From positions 11,538,466 to 11,602,465 of the forward strand of contig JARUPZ010000002.1 of NCBI GenBank assembly GCA_031213475.1: a stretch of 64,000 nt of DNA, given 5' to 3'. Numbering within the stretch: position 1 is the first letter of the stretch; every line of letters starts with the position of its first letter. Below, one piece after another: positions 35,009 through 48,000 of the stretch. Below the pieces are notes generated by a model. The model made no database searches and was not told the origin of the DNA. It saw only the letters and a program-made list of their open reading frames with translations. The stretch is from Nereocystis luetkeana. Lineage: Eukaryota; Sar; Phaeophyceae; Laminariales; Laminariaceae. A program made the position numbers and the translations under genes.

Positions 35009-37636
35009 CGCAACACACAACAGAGTCGTAGCAATAGCAGATAGTTACAGCGGGCTGTACGTTTTCTACCTACCAGCAGTTCACGTACGCACCCAGAGTC
35101 GGTGCCCCCTCTATTGGTATCCGTGAAACTGAGTACCAGGTATGATGCAAGCTCGAACCATCAACATCAACACCTTTTACACATAGAGCACTGACACCAG
35201 CAGCATCAGAGTATTCGCTGTGCTGCGCAGTTATGCTCTCCACTCATACGGTTTCCACTCGTGTTTCTTGACAAGAAGGTTCGCGACGTGTCGGGGTATC
35301 GGTTTGTATTACTGTAATATCGTATCGTAATATCGTATCGTATGATTTGGACCTTCCAACCGTCCCTTTTTCAACTTCTTGCCACGAGCTGCAACTGCTC
35401 CTGCTGTGTGGAAACTCGTGCTGCGACGCCACCTTCCCCAGCTCGAATATCTCCGCTCAGCTCGGATGACGAGGATAACATCGTAACCCCACTCTGTATA
35501 TCTTCGCGGCACGTCGCTCCGCCATCACCGCTCTGTTTCGCCCCCTATCGTCGTCCGGCAGATAAAAGCCGATGCTGTCGGGGCTGAAGCTCTAGCGAAG
35601 CAAGGGGCTGCCCCGCTACCCTTCAGCCCCTTCCGACAAGCCACAAGGGCGCTCATGTATGGAACGGCCCTGTCATTAGGATGTTTCTCCGCCGGCGTCT
35701 TGGTCGTCGGGTACTCCATGGGGGTCACAAACGTGAGAGCACGTGTTTCTGTCTTTGTCGGGGGTTTCGCGTTGGCGAAGGGAAAGCCTTTGTCAGCGTG
35801 TCGTACGTGGCTTTTTTCTAAACCCCCCCTTGTTTATGACCGACCTCAGATGGCGACCTAGAAAACGATATGTTAATGTCGCCAGCCGTCTGCGAGCAGC
35901 GCGAGGGTCTGATTGGAGAAGTACGGGTATATACTCCTGGCATCGTGTTGCGCCCTTGCCGTTCGAATGCTTGCATTGGAACTCGGGACACCACTTCGTG
36001 TCACCACCTCCCCCCCCATCGTGACGCAGTTTGCCGTCGCTGAAATCGTCACTTTTTGGAGTCGATTTTTCCCTCTGAAGCTCTCGGGAGGTTGGTCAAG
36101 CAGCACAGCACCGGCGCTCGACGTAAAGACATTCTATCATTACGTAGGATGCTGGTCTGGTACCTGGGGACGGCACAAAGCTGAAGGCCTTTCAACCGCT
36201 CTTGCCGCATTGCTGAAAGTACCACCAGGTAGGTCCCGATTATGTAATCCCAGCAGCCCTTCAACTCGGAACCTACGTGGAAGCAACCAACGCAGTAATG
36301 GGATTCTTGGGATTCGGATTTAGGGTTCGGATGTTCGGAATCATATTTCATCGATTGTACGCGGTACGCTACTCTCTCTATGTATTTAAGATGTGGTAAT
36401 AATCTTGCGCAAGAGCAGCCGTGCTGTGCCGCATCTCGGCTCATATTTTTTACCCTGACTACGTACTGCGTGATGTTGTGTCGCGCACCCCTTTGCCCCA
36501 CTGGGGGGTCTGGTGCAAGCGACGGTGCGGCGGCGCGTCTGCGGCCGCATTCATCTCTCGTTTGTGCAGAAGTGTACAGCACTTGCCAGGAGGCGAAATT
36601 CTACGTCCAGCGTTCTGCTGTTTGGTTCACATTATTTCCTTGGTGCTTTCGTGCGGCCTACACCAGCAGCGACTGATTCGAACGGTCAAAGAATGCTGAC
36701 CTAACTGCTGGTAACCCCCCCCCCCCCCGCGCCCCCGCGCGTGCTCGCCATTTATCTGCCGTTGCTGTTGAACCGGGGTAATTATTCAGTTACGAGAATT
36801 TTCGGACAAAATGAATGTTTGGGCGCCGGAGCAGATGCGCAAGCTAGGGTTCCGGCATCGAGAAGAATATGTCAAGGACCGCGAGGCGATGCGAGGCATG
36901 ACATACGACGAGGAGGTAATTTCTGCTGAAGCTGACGCTTCGGCTTCTTGTGGAATTTTCTCTTTGGATTAGAGCATCTGAGGTGGACATATGGAGCCAG
37001 TATATACATATTTATACATGTAGTGTTATTTTTTTGAAAAATTAATTGGGCGGCAGTGAGGCGATCCGAGACCTGAAGAACGGTTTGCGTTCCTCTGCAT
37101 AAGAGACCTGAACAGGACAAGTTGCCTTCCGTGCGGAGCGGTTTATCTTGTCCTTTTTTGCGAGGCCACTATGAAAATTTACCGGTGGTCGTTTGCAAGC
37201 GCTTAGAAGCCCTACGACGTAGCGGCATCGGATACGTCGTACCGCGGTGCAAATAGCCTCGTACAGCATTGCACGAAGGCAACACACAGGCGCTTTTGCC
37301 TATATACGGCGGGTTACCTCGGAGTCCCGTCGCGTACGTATAGGGTGGACCGCAGAAGCGCGTAGATATTGTGTGGACTTTTACAAGTTTCCAGCGCGGC
37401 CGTTAGCGCGGCCGTTTGCCCTCCTCACTCTTCGGTAATTCTCCCAGCACAGATCAGTACCACCATGAAATACCCCACCGGAGATAATGCGGTCGTCTCC
37501 CCCTCACGATCGCTCTCTCCTACTCTTTCGTCGTGTTGTTTTTCAGTGGGATTACGTGGGGAAGCTTTTGGAGAGGGACGACCCAAAGCTAGCTGCGGAA
37601 AACGCGAAAGCCGGACGCGAAGGGGAAGCTGCATGA
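34634..37636 (+). CDS. Two-pass membrane protein, TMEM242-like, complete, 4 exons
   Basis: Exons: 34634-34807, 35562-35732, 36790-36915, 37547-37636 (TGA). All introns are phase 0 with canonical ends (CAG|GTGTGA, AAC|GTGAGA, GAG|GTAATT; acceptors GGCAG, TTCAG, TTCAG). Product 186 aa. TM1 lies about 36-55 (YWKLAPGALGLLGVGVYAGF). After a short loop with ADAVGAEALAKQG comes TM2 about 89-110 (ALMYGTALSLGCFSAGVLVV). The soluble end starts with GVTNLREFSDKM and is Arg/Glu rich. The order of two TM helices, the R-A-L-x-x-GT start of TM2 and the GV..L.EF..KM exit matches what I know of TMEM242, an inner mitochondrial membrane assembly factor for ATP synthase and complex I. No cleavable presequence is obvious. 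Family call is moderate, gene structure strong. Confidence 0.75.
34974..35010 (+). repeat. CAG/CAA repeat in intron 1 of the TMEM242-like gene
   Basis: About nine CAG units followed by CAACAACAA. It lies within an intron, so the poly-Gln and poly-Ser frames are not expressed by this model. Confidence 0.8.
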
Positions 37637-39389
37637 ATTAAGCCGGGATGGGCGGTGGCGGCGGGCGTCGACGAGGGTACCTTTCCGAAAGTGACTCCGC
37701 CTATTGGATCAGTGAATATTCGTTTGCCTGGACATGTTGGAACATATCCAGGTATTTAGGGTGCCATGGGGATGTTTAATAACTTCCCGTATACATGTAC
37801 GGTGCAGTTTTTTTTGTGTTGTTGAAAGTTAGAGGCTCGCGCTGTTGTGTATCTGCGGGTGTCTACCCCGGACAGATTTTTCACACGCCGGAGTTGCCAC
37901 AGCACCCACGCGATGCGAAGGTGGTCCTGGTTGGGCAGAGGCTTGCTCTGCGGTAGGTACAAGCCCCCGCCCAGTGCAAAGTTAATTGACAAAGTACCTG
38001 GTATACGCCCGTTCCGTTGGCACACTTGAAAAACAATGCGTCGTATGCACGTATCTGAAGGCGATTTAATTATTAGGTTATTGTAGACGGAAATGTCGAA
38101 ATATTGTGGCATCTGTCCGGCTAAGAATCACTTCAGCGTATGTCGTGGTTTCCTTCCGTTCCAGCCCCGCTCCCGCTAATTATATGTGGTGTGCCTGATC
38201 TGCAGCTTTTCGGTAACACGTTACGTAAATACGTTCGGTTGATTCGGTTTGATATTTTAGCGAACTGACAATTGACGACGGGGGTCAGCCATGCCGAGAA
38301 AACAAAGCCGAAAACAAACGCGGGAGGTCGAGACGTCCGAGGCATTCACCGCAGACTTGCCGCTACGTAGTTGCTGCGTGGCCGCTGGTTAGTTGCCCTT
38401 TCTGCGTCGTCGTGGTCAACTGTCTGAGGAGGATGAGGCAACTTCACGATATCGAGTCGGTCCGTCCGTGGCATCGTCTTTGAAAGATGGGGCCGCCTGA
38501 TTATCAGCAGCAGACAGGAAGACACTGCCATTGAGTCTGAATGTTTCACACCTCGGACAGACAGATCATGATCTATCTATCGGTCTACAGTAGATCGTCT
38601 AGTTTCTTATTTGCCGTTGTGAGAGAGGTAGCGCAGGATCTGTGTAGTACAGATCCAACCCGGGAAACATGTGCTCGTAGATCATGCAGGTTTGTACGCC
38701 CCCCACCCGGCTTCATGAGCTATCATACAGATCAGGAATAGATGATATATCTGCCCTGAAAGTTAGAAATAATCGGTGGGAAGCGATGATCTTTCCGAGA
38801 TGTGGAATGTTTTTTTGAGGATAGAACGGATTTGTTTGTTGTTGCATAATTTCGTTATTGGTGGAGGATGTACAGGTTGGAGTCTAATGTTCGTGTTTTT
38901 CATGGTATCGGGAATTGGCTTTCTATTCAGGATTCCGTTCTATCTTTTCTTGGTGCTTTTGTGGATGCCATACCCAACATACCCTGTAAGGTACCGCCTA
39001 CCTGCACGCTTGTTTGTTTATCCACCCTCAGGGCCTAGAGGTTGTCGAGCGAATTCTGAATCGCGGCCAACCGATTTTTATCCTGGGCTCGGGGAATGTG
39101 ATTGTTTGCCAGCTGGTGCACGCACACACGTGCTGTACCGGGTCGGATCTACTTAATTGCGCCGACTACCACGAGATGTATATCCATTCCGCTACAGTAG
39201 TGTCTGATCGTAGTGCTGTAGGGCAGCGCCAATGAAGGGCGTCGGCTTGCTTTTCCTCAGTGGGTGTTCCATGTTTAAGGTTGGATGGAGGCATGGGTTC
39301 GTCCAACAACAGGTACACACCTGGTGCCTTGGAAGCCAAAGACGCATACTCTTTGGGTACGCGTGAAAAACACATACCTGGTACCAGGT

Positions 39390-39422
<33 letters not shown>

Positions 39423-40354
39423 GGGAGAACGTCAAGCTTGGATGCTACGAATCGAGCTACGTCGTAAAGAGCGCTAGCAAAAAAAGGAAACGGAAATATT
39501 GATTTTGGGCTAGAATTATTGAATTAAAAAATTATTGAATTATTATGGATTTTTCTTTCGCACAGAAAATAAATGGTTACGAACAACGAATGATAAAGGT
39601 AAACCCCCCCGCCCAGCATTGTACAAAACAAAGTGAAGGAGGCAGTAGTAAGCCGTCGTTGTCTCTCCGTCAGAAGCAAGGTGGTCCATCGTACGATATT
39701 ACCGTATGAAAAACACGTCAGGAGTAAAGCAGTGGCTCAATAATCAGCAATATGATTTGCTGGCATGTATGTTCATGTACAGCTGGAAAAAGGAGGCCGA
39801 GCGGCCCTCTTTGTTCGCCCTTGAAAACCCGCCACTCGAGCCGCCGCGTCATAATTTTTAATCCTTGAAGGGAGGGAACGGATGCGAGGTACTGCTTACG
39901 GCGTTTTTAAAACTGCACTTTTTTTTTCAAAGGTTGTCGCCATCGAGAAGCGAGACACCGATCTGGGTACCTTTCCAAGATAAATTAGACTAATTCAGAG
40001 AAGTGCCGGTCCGTGTTTTTTAGTTCCAAAAGGTATCCAACACGTGGTGCTGAAAACAAGCCGTCGCGGCAGCAAGGCTTGTAGTATCGGGCGAAACACC
40101 CCTTCCTACGCTCAAACTGGTGCTGAGGGGGAGGCTCGTGCAACAGCATACACATATCAGGACGACGACGTTATTGCACGTACTCGTGAACAACTCGTTT
40201 TTGCGATCAATGAAACGGTTGAGGCAAGGCATTGTAGTCGCGCTAAACAGTTGGCGCGGAAACCATTTAGCGTACCTTCTCTCAGCAACGCTGCCAATGT
40301 GTTTCACTTGATTTGAAGGTTGTTGATTTGCCCAAAGTAAGCTCTCGTTCACCA

Positions 40355-40441
40355 AAACCACTTGCGTAAACCATTGCTATTTTCATGACCATAAACCACT
40401 TGCGTAAACCATTTCTATTTTCATGACCATAAACCACTTGT
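40355..40441. repeat. 38-bp tandem repeat, about 2.3 copies
   Basis: AAACCACTTGCGTAAACCAT followed by TTTCATGACCAT recurs with a 38-bp period (CTTGCG at 40361 and 40399, CTTGTG at 40437). Confidence 0.75.
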
Positions 40442-40489
40442 GTACAGTATTGGATTATTGGACACGCATTCATTACAATCAGCCCGCTG

Positions 40490-40720
40490 CAGGAGTTGCC
40501 GGAGGCCCACCTGGCACCCTGTTCGTGACGTTACTTGCCGCAGGTGTTGCAGCGGGTGTTGCCGTGGGTTTTGTCGCGGGCCTTGCCCCAAGTGTTGCAG
40601 TTGGGCATGGTGGCGGGGCTTGCCGCGGGTATTGCCGTGACGTGCCGTGGTTACTGCGGGCCTAACCGTGACGTGCCGCGAGTGGCACTTGCCGTAGGCC
40701 TTGCCGCGGCAGGCGTACAG
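40490..40720. repeat. Degenerate GTTGCCGCGGGT-type minisatellite
   Basis: Successive 12-21 bp units such as GTTGCAGCGGGT, GTTGCCGTGGGT, CTTGCCGCGGGT and ATTGCCGTGACG. The plus-strand frame is an Ala/Gly/Val run, most likely a by-product. Confidence 0.6.
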
Positions 40721-41172
40721 CGGTATGTCGTGGCGAGTGTCGTGGGCCACCACGGCATACCCGAGGCATCATCGCCCACAACATGACCGCGGTAACGTCC
40801 ACGGCTTGCTAAGAACAAATCTAATAAGGTTCACATTGTTTCGCACCTACCTCTCGCTTGGACAGATGGATGTGTGTATGAGCATTGCCTGTTCCATCCA
40901 TCGCCAAGCCGCAGGACAGGTTTTCGTGATGGGTTTTCACTACTGTAGTTAGCAAGACTCGCATAGAGAGTGCAGGATTTTTTGCCCGGAGGTTGGATTT
41001 CCTCCCGTGCTCATGTAGTCCTAGCGCTTTCCGCCCCATTTACTGCCCCGCTACTTTTGAAATCTGCATGGGCGCCTGTTCGGGTGCAGCAGCAATTCAT
41101 GCATGACAAGCTACGACCCCTAAACACGTCAGTAGGTTTATTGAAACACGCAAGAGCGTATCGGGGACTCTA

Positions 41173-41417
41173 TTTCACACAGGACCTGTCAAATTCACTC
41201 CCCTCGGGCGGGTCGAAGGACGGCTGGAAGGCTTCCACAGCCGCCATACCGGGCTCCGCAAAAAGTAGGAACAAAGCCGTGCGTGTCTCAATCACAGGAA
41301 CTTTCGCCACGGCACGCTTGCTCCCTAATGCTAGCGTGCGCACCGCGGGCCGCCCTAGACCCCCTCGACCGTCCGCAGTGCCGGCGGAACCATTGACGAA
41401 GCCCACTCGAACACCCT
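41173..41417 (-). CDS. Possible terminal exon, unknown protein
   Basis: The frame begins after an acceptor-like GACTGCTCAG and runs to a stop at 41170-41172. It encodes about 80 residues with GVRVGFVNGSAGTADGRGG and a terminal PPEGSEFDRSC. The composition looks coding, but no family was recognised and partner exons are not certain. Confidence 0.3.
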
Positions 41418-41511
41418 GAGCAGTCGCCATTTGGCGTGATCCCTGCCCGTTTCAGTGGAAGCCACGCTCTCCACAAAATGTACATGTATCTATAGAACTT
41501 TTCGACTGAAT

Positions 41512-41700
41512 TCATCGACATAACCGTTCGTCGCCCTGGTAGCTGTCGAGCGATTGCTTTTCTTCGGCGAGAAGCCGCAGCAAGTCCGGCAAGTGTTCGA
41601 GGTGCTCGGCCCCTCCAAGAATACGCCCCACTTCAGAGGTCATCTCGTTGTCGCCCTTGCTGCCCTTGCCGACATCTAACTCCCGAAGATACCTTTCGCG
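41512..41700 (-). CDS. Possible terminal exon, unknown protein
   Basis: A frame ending at 41512 encodes a Leu/Glu-rich amphipathic segment (GRILGGAEHLEHLPDLLRLL then AEEKQSLDSY). The upstream boundary is unclear. It lies close upstream of the other minus-strand candidate, so both may belong to one gene. Confidence 0.3.
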   Translation of the reverse strand, partial: RERYLRELDVGKGSKGDNEMTSEVGRILGGAEHLEHLPDLLRLLAEEKQSLDSYQGDERLCR

Positions 41701-42079
41701 CCCATGGTAGGACGCAGGGGACGGCCGGCAGCGAGACGGGGGAGGGGTGCATGCCGTGTGAGCTCGAAGCAGCTTACCAGACAAGAGCCTCAATTTTACT
41801 ACGACCACGAGCTGGTTCCAGCGACACACATAAAACTCCACGTTCGGACTATAAAACAACAATTTATCCGAAACTCTGAACACAAAACATATGCACGTGA
41901 CCGCATAACAAGGGAAACACATCAGTGAAGCTAGTTTTTGTGTGCGAGCTGTAGTTCGAGAGATATGAAAATTGTTCGTATTACTTGGGGAGGCGTTGTT
42001 GCAGAAGGATTCAAGCGGTCTATAGTAAAATCCATACGATTTAGTCTTCAGGCCATACGTCCGTCTACACATCAAATAA

Positions 42080-42940
42080 TTGGACGCTAGACGCCTTTAC
42101 ACGATGGTATCAACAAGTGGAAGACGTCCTTGAATCTTGTTTGTCTCTGCGCGCCGTACAAGGCTGTTGTACGAAATGCCTGCCACATTACTAGAACAAT
42201 GTATAGAGCTCTTTGGAAACCCTCGGGGAAAAATCTCTCTTCCCGGAAATCACTTTCGCACCCTGGTTTTTAGGAGTTGGAAAATTGTCACTTGGCGAGG
42301 TTGTTCCACAGCACAATGCCAAGAAACAACGAGGTGTTTTTTTTTTTCAATAGTTCGCGAGTCGGTCGGGGGTCAAAATTGGCGAAAAATCCCCCAAAAA
42401 CGTAAAAAACTAGAAACTCGAAAAGATATCCTCGTCGATTGTTTATATTCTAATGAAGAACAACCCTGACAAATTTCCTTTTCTAGCCCTCAAAAACCAG
42501 GGTGCAAACGATTAAAGGAACCGTATTCCGCCTGTCGCTGGAACCAGCTCGTAGGTAGATAGTATCTGCCACAGGAGGCGACAGCAGGGCGTACCAGAAA
42601 CACACGTCAGCCGTGCAACGCAAGTACGTTCGAGTGAGAATCAGACCGTGGGCATGCCAGAGTGGGAGCAATCGATAGGGGCTCTGGCGAGATTACCTCT
42701 GTCCTACTAGGTCGTATCTTCCACAAACGATGCCACCCGCGTACCGCTTGCATAAAACCGAAAACTCCCGCGGAACCACCAAACAAGTGGAAATCTTCAG
42801 TTGATCTGAGTTGGAGAGCGGACGGGGGTAATGTGAGTTTACCGACGTGTATTTTGGGAGCTGACTTTACCTGCACGCATCGAGAAACCTGTCGTCGCCG
42901 ATAACCCCTCGCAAGCGATCCCGAAGATTTTTCTCCTCCT
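42080..42940. other. No supported gene
   Basis: Short competing frames only. It presumably contains the 3' UTR and downstream region of the large minus-strand kinase gene. Confidence 0.4.
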
Positions 42941-42942
42941 TC

Positions 42943-45002
42943 TTACTCAGGGGTGACCTCCCCCCCCCCCCCCCCCGACAAGGACAACCCCCCGCGCGTT
43001 TTCGTGGGTAAGCACGCCTCGGATTCCTCCTCATCAAAATGATCGGCAGGGGCGGTCTCCTCGCTGCCGGACGGCAAGGAGCCGCTCGTTCTGCCAGCAG
43101 CCATCACCGCTGCTTCGCCGGGGCAAGAAAATTCGCCTCCTTTACCGCGCTCTTCCCGTTCAGAAAAAAGCGATCCGTCGCCAGTCCCCGCCGCCGTTGC
43201 CACCCCGTAGGGAGTAGTGCCGCCGTGTGTCTTCTTGCACCCGTCCTTCGCCGTCCCCGTGTGCCGTCCGACGGCGTCAGCGCTAGCGTCAGGATCGGTC
43301 GTCTTAGTAGCAGACAAATCCACTCCGCGTAGTTCATCGCTCTGGCACATGGCGTGATGGTCTTCGACCCCGACATTGCCGTCCACCCAAGCCAGTATAC
43401 CTCCTCCCATCGCGCCGCTCTCGCTGACACCTACTCGCGGCTCGTCGACTGCCTGGCGGGGCGCGCTCAGCCCGGAACCAGAGTATTCGAGGGCTGAGCA
43501 AGACGAAATTGGTGACGAGGAACCGTTAGGGTCTGACGCTCGCCGAAGTTTATCGTCCTTCCCTCCAGGCGGAGGTGGGTTCTCTTCCGCCTCACAGACG
43601 GCGTCCACGCCGCCGCCAGTCGCGCACCGGCGGAACCCTTCCACCTCCGATCTAGCGTCACCGATCCTATCATGAAAACCAACACCTTCCTCCCCTATAC
43701 CCTTGCCCCCACGCGGTGACACCTGTCGCCGGTTAACTGGGCCGTGTTTCCCCCTGTTACTGGCGTTATCAAGCACCGCCTCCGTGCTACTGCCACCCGA
43801 TGCGTGAGAGATATCGCCACTGCTGTCTCCTCCTCCTCCTCCTCCTCCTCCTTCGACCTCCTTCATTTCCTCGACGCCGCAGTCGCTGCCAGTGCTTCGC
43901 GAGGTCGAACGTTCTTCCTTCCCACAACCTCGCCGCTCTTCCTCCGAGTCTCGCTCATCAGAGGTGGAACCCCCCCAGCTCGAGTCCGAGCTGGCATCCT
44001 CGCCCAGCGCCAGCACCTCCTGGGACGGCGCAAACGAAAGAGCGGGGTCAACACCGAGACCATATTACGCATGGCAATTCATAAACCTCAAAAGAGATAA
44101 ACAGCGCTGAGTTCGCACAGGGGTGGTGCGATCGTTTGTTCAGCGCTCGTTTTCTCTGGACAGCAACGAGGGTGCTAAAGTCGTAACAGGTACGTTCTAT
44201 TTTCGGAAGGCTCTCGACCAGATCACTACGAAAATACCTTCTTCGGTATTGGCAACCTTAACCTTCCCGTTCTGGAAACGAATCGAGCGCTGGAAAACGA
44301 TCGCACTACCCCTATGCGAACTGAACGCTCTTTGCGGTATTTGTTGCGCACGAGCTCGACGCGTGCGGACGTTTCAAGGAGGAGGCGTCGACGTCACTCC
44401 TACACCGGCTCGACAACCGACGCCTGAAATTCGACGGGAGAAACGCCCTGTCGTGGGCAGGGCTGAGCACTCTGAACTCTGAACAGGGCGCACCGTATCG
44501 CGTGGCCCTTCCCTGCACTTTCAACAAACGGCCAGGGCTGCAACAAACTCAGGTAGCACGACGAAGCGGCCATGTGCAGCCGTCGATTCAGCCGACAGCC
44601 ACCACCGATAAAACTGAATACTTTGGTTGGCGACTGGGGGCCAACATGGGTTCGAGTAGAGCGAGCATTCGGGCTTCACCCCACCAAATAACGTCCGGAG
44701 TATAACATATTTTACGACAAAAAGCAACCGCACCTGCATCTGCTCCAGCATTCGCGCGTATTCCTCCAACCCCGCCCCCCCCCCACCGCCCATCACCCCC
44801 ACAGCAGCCCGTTGCGACTCGTACGTTGCGAGTCCAGGGTGAACCCCTTCCATGACCCCAGCCTCACTGCCCGCTTCATCTTCATCGATGTCGTCGCCGT
44901 GAACAGTCCCAACCTCATCCTCACCCTTGTCACTGCTGACCGATGAAAAATGATCAGCGTCATCCACCGCCCCTGATGGTTCCCCTGTTGACTTGACGTC
45001 AC

Positions 45003-45033
<31 letters not shown>

Positions 45034-48000
45034 ATCGGAGTTGCTTCCTGTCTTGTCCTCCTCGTCGTTCGAGAGATCATGCTCGGCAGCGCCCTTCACA
45101 TAGGGCGTTTGACACGTCGGGGCGCCAGGCACATCAGTCACACGGCACACCAGGTACAGAGTGGGTCGTGGAACGGAGGTTTTTCGCTCGGCATTTTTAG
45201 CTAATCCCAACTGGTTATTTGAACACAGCGCCAAACAGCGTGGCCCCCAACTCTATCCAACGATGGAACGAGCAACCTTTCAGGGCGCTCACAGGAGAGC
45301 ACAGACCATGGGACTCGACTTCGACTACCCCGTTCTATGTAGACGCATGCATGGACGCACCTGCACTAAAACCACGCTTCCCTTCTCTCGCATGACCGAC
45401 TCCTCGCCATCCTGTCCTTGAAGTTTCTCAAGCGGTACCTGCGATTAAGGCGATTGGTTAAAGGACGGTAAGCGCATTGCTCCATCGCGATCGCGGGAGT
45501 GACAACCCTAACCCGTCACAGCGACTTGAAAGGCAAGCTAGGATTTGGGTGCTAGTGTGTCCGATGAAAGCACACGAACGCGGCGGGCAAGCACTCGGGT
45601 CAAGCAGAGATAGCCCCCCTGGCCCGTCAGCGGACGGCAGCACCACGCCGTATTCCGCACCTCGTGAGGTCCCGCCACAATGGAAGCCTCCAGCATTGAT
45701 GACTCTGTCAGGTTGTCTTCTGCATTGCTTGTGCGTGGCGACAGTGACGCAGCAATGGCAGGAGACAACGGGGCGGAAATAGTGCCGCTGCCACGGCCGC
45801 TGCCACAGCCGCCGCCACCACCGCTGTTCTTCCTCCTGCTCTCGCTGCTACTAACTCTGTTCGTCTCTTCGTTCGAGGCGTCGCCCTGAGCCTCCAACGT
45901 ACGGTCTTCCGCTCGCCCGTCTCCTTCCCATGCCTTCTCCTCCTCATCGAAGTCGAGGCCAATGTTTCGTCGCGCTCCGACGACGGAACCGTCATCACCA
46001 GTACGCATGGGCGTCGGCGCCGCCGATTCGGCCGCCGGCTGCACCCCCTCAGCACTTCCGTCCAGGCCACCCACATCCGGGTCTGCCCACACGGAAACAG
46101 GACCGCCAATGCGGTCGCCCTGTTTCGCGCGATGCTCCCGCCTGCTCTCCGCGATAAAAGCACGTAGATCTTGGTTCCGCTTCACAGGATCCCTGAGCAG
46201 AATGACCAACCGATCAACCACAAAATGTTGTCAGAGGCGTATTCGTGCGCGGTTGGTTGTTCGCGCCAAGACTAAACTAAACACGACATATGGTATGCAT
46301 CTGTGCACAGAAAAACCTCAAGCAATCCAGATAATCGTACACCAAACGGTAAATCGGGTCTGCAGTCTGCAGTCAGTCAGAGGACAAAGGCAGGAAGGGC
46401 AAGCTGTTCGAAAATTTCAATCAACAACAAACGCCGACCCTATTCTCGGGCGGCTTACAGTAAACAGAACGGATGCTAACCACCTACACGCCCCTGGACG
46501 CTTGCTGCGACCAATTCAAGTCGTGGTTCCGAGGAGCAGAAGGGACTAGGCGGCCATCGCCCAGACGATTGCAGCGGCCACACTGCCAAGTGTTAAAACC
46601 ATTGGCATGCATGACATGCCGACCCGGAAGTATATGACAAGCGAGGGAATAAAAGCAGCCCACTTGCGACCCAAAACTGCAAAGCCAACAAAAAAAACAG
46701 GCATCGCAAACCTCGCGACCTTTGACGACGATGACGCTGTCTGCTTCTTCGCTGCCGACTTGTGGTTCTCCTCTTCGTCGTTTTTCCTCAACCCTCGAGG
46801 GCGATGGGGAGCGTCCACGGAGCCACCTCCAGGAGATCGACCCTTGTCCCCCGCGGCAAGCGCACCTTTGCTCGCGACGACCCCGTTCGGGCTCCGGAAG
46901 CGCCGACGGGGTGGCGGTTCGGAAGCGACAACCCTAGCACCCGGCTGCCTAGGGCGCGCAACGGGCGACCCAGCCGCCCAACCGCTGGGAGTGCTCCATT
47001 CTCGAACCTGGTCCGACGCGTCCCCATCCGGTGAGCCTTCGGGAGACCCCCCTGCATCAGCCGTCGTATTGGAAGCTTTCCGCCTCTGCGCTATCAGGGC
47101 GCGCAGCTCGCCTCGTTCGCGGTTGCGTGTGGCGCGGAGAGTCTGCGCAACGGGGACACGTTCGGGAGGCCACTTGGCTTCAGTCAAACAGTCGTAGGTA
47201 TGGACGCACGGAGACCCAAAGGACGTGTGACGTGCTGCGGAATCATTTTCCACGTCGTCTAGCCGCCGGGTGCAACCCCGATTCGACCATGACAAGCGCG
47301 TGGCCGAATGCGCCGGGCACGTGCACGGTGCTCTCGGACAGAGCTAGAGCTGGGCAACGAGGGGAAGCGGGAAAATGGGGAGATGGCTTGGAGGGCTCAC
47401 CTGGACTCTCTCCTCCGCAGAGGGGGTGTGCGGTTCCTCTCCGACTGCATCGCCGCTCGGCCTTCTTTCTCCGTCTTTCATTTTTCTCGATTGGCGCTTG
47501 TCGGAATGCCTTTCCAGCTCCGCCGCCAAGGCAGCAGCGTGCCTTCGCCCCGGGCAACGGTTGCGCGCAATCAAAGACAACAAACGCAAACGGTTCGTAA
47601 AGTGCGGAAAAGGAACAGCGTCAGGAACGGAAGAATCAAGAACCGTACAAGAGGTCCCTCGAAACAAGAGGGGTTCCGGCGCAACTCTCTCGCGATCGTG
47701 TAAACAGGATGACACTCGCGAGCGCGCACATCATACCTTGGGGGCTTTCTCTCGCTCCTGCCAGGCATCGGCGGCTTCCCATCCCCTCGGCCGCCTCCCA
47801 GCCTTCGAGCTGGGGTCCTAACCACCTTAATCTGAGCATTTCCCAGGGGCGATCGTCTCGCCCTTCCCGACACGACACCGCGAGGGCTTTCTGTCAAATT
47901 AGCCCCATTATCCTTGGCAAGGTGCCGGCTGGGATGGCCGCGAGTATCACCGCCGCTGCCGGAACGCTGCCCCACAGGCGTTCGGTTTTCCGCCGGAATC

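Larger units (their letters stand above)
37640..41160. other. Gene-poor stretch with short tandem repeats
   Basis: No complete gene model. At 39029-39100 a frame after a good acceptor (CCACCCTCAG) reads GLEVVERILNRGQPIFILGS, which looks exon-like, but neighbours were not found. A pure CAG run lies at 39391-39419 beside TACCTGGTACCAGGTA. Confidence 0.4.

Noticed and set aside
39029-39105. Exon-like frame resembling a GT-B glycosyltransferase (RGQPIFILGSG)
   Set aside because: Only about 22 informative residues and no neighbouring exon. The resemblance may be chance.
46546-46720. Apparent double transmembrane C-terminus at the end of the minus-strand frame
   Set aside because: The hydrophobic stretch coincides with a polypyrimidine tract and an acceptor-like TTGGCTTTGCAG, so it may be intron. 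Kept only as an alternative gene end.
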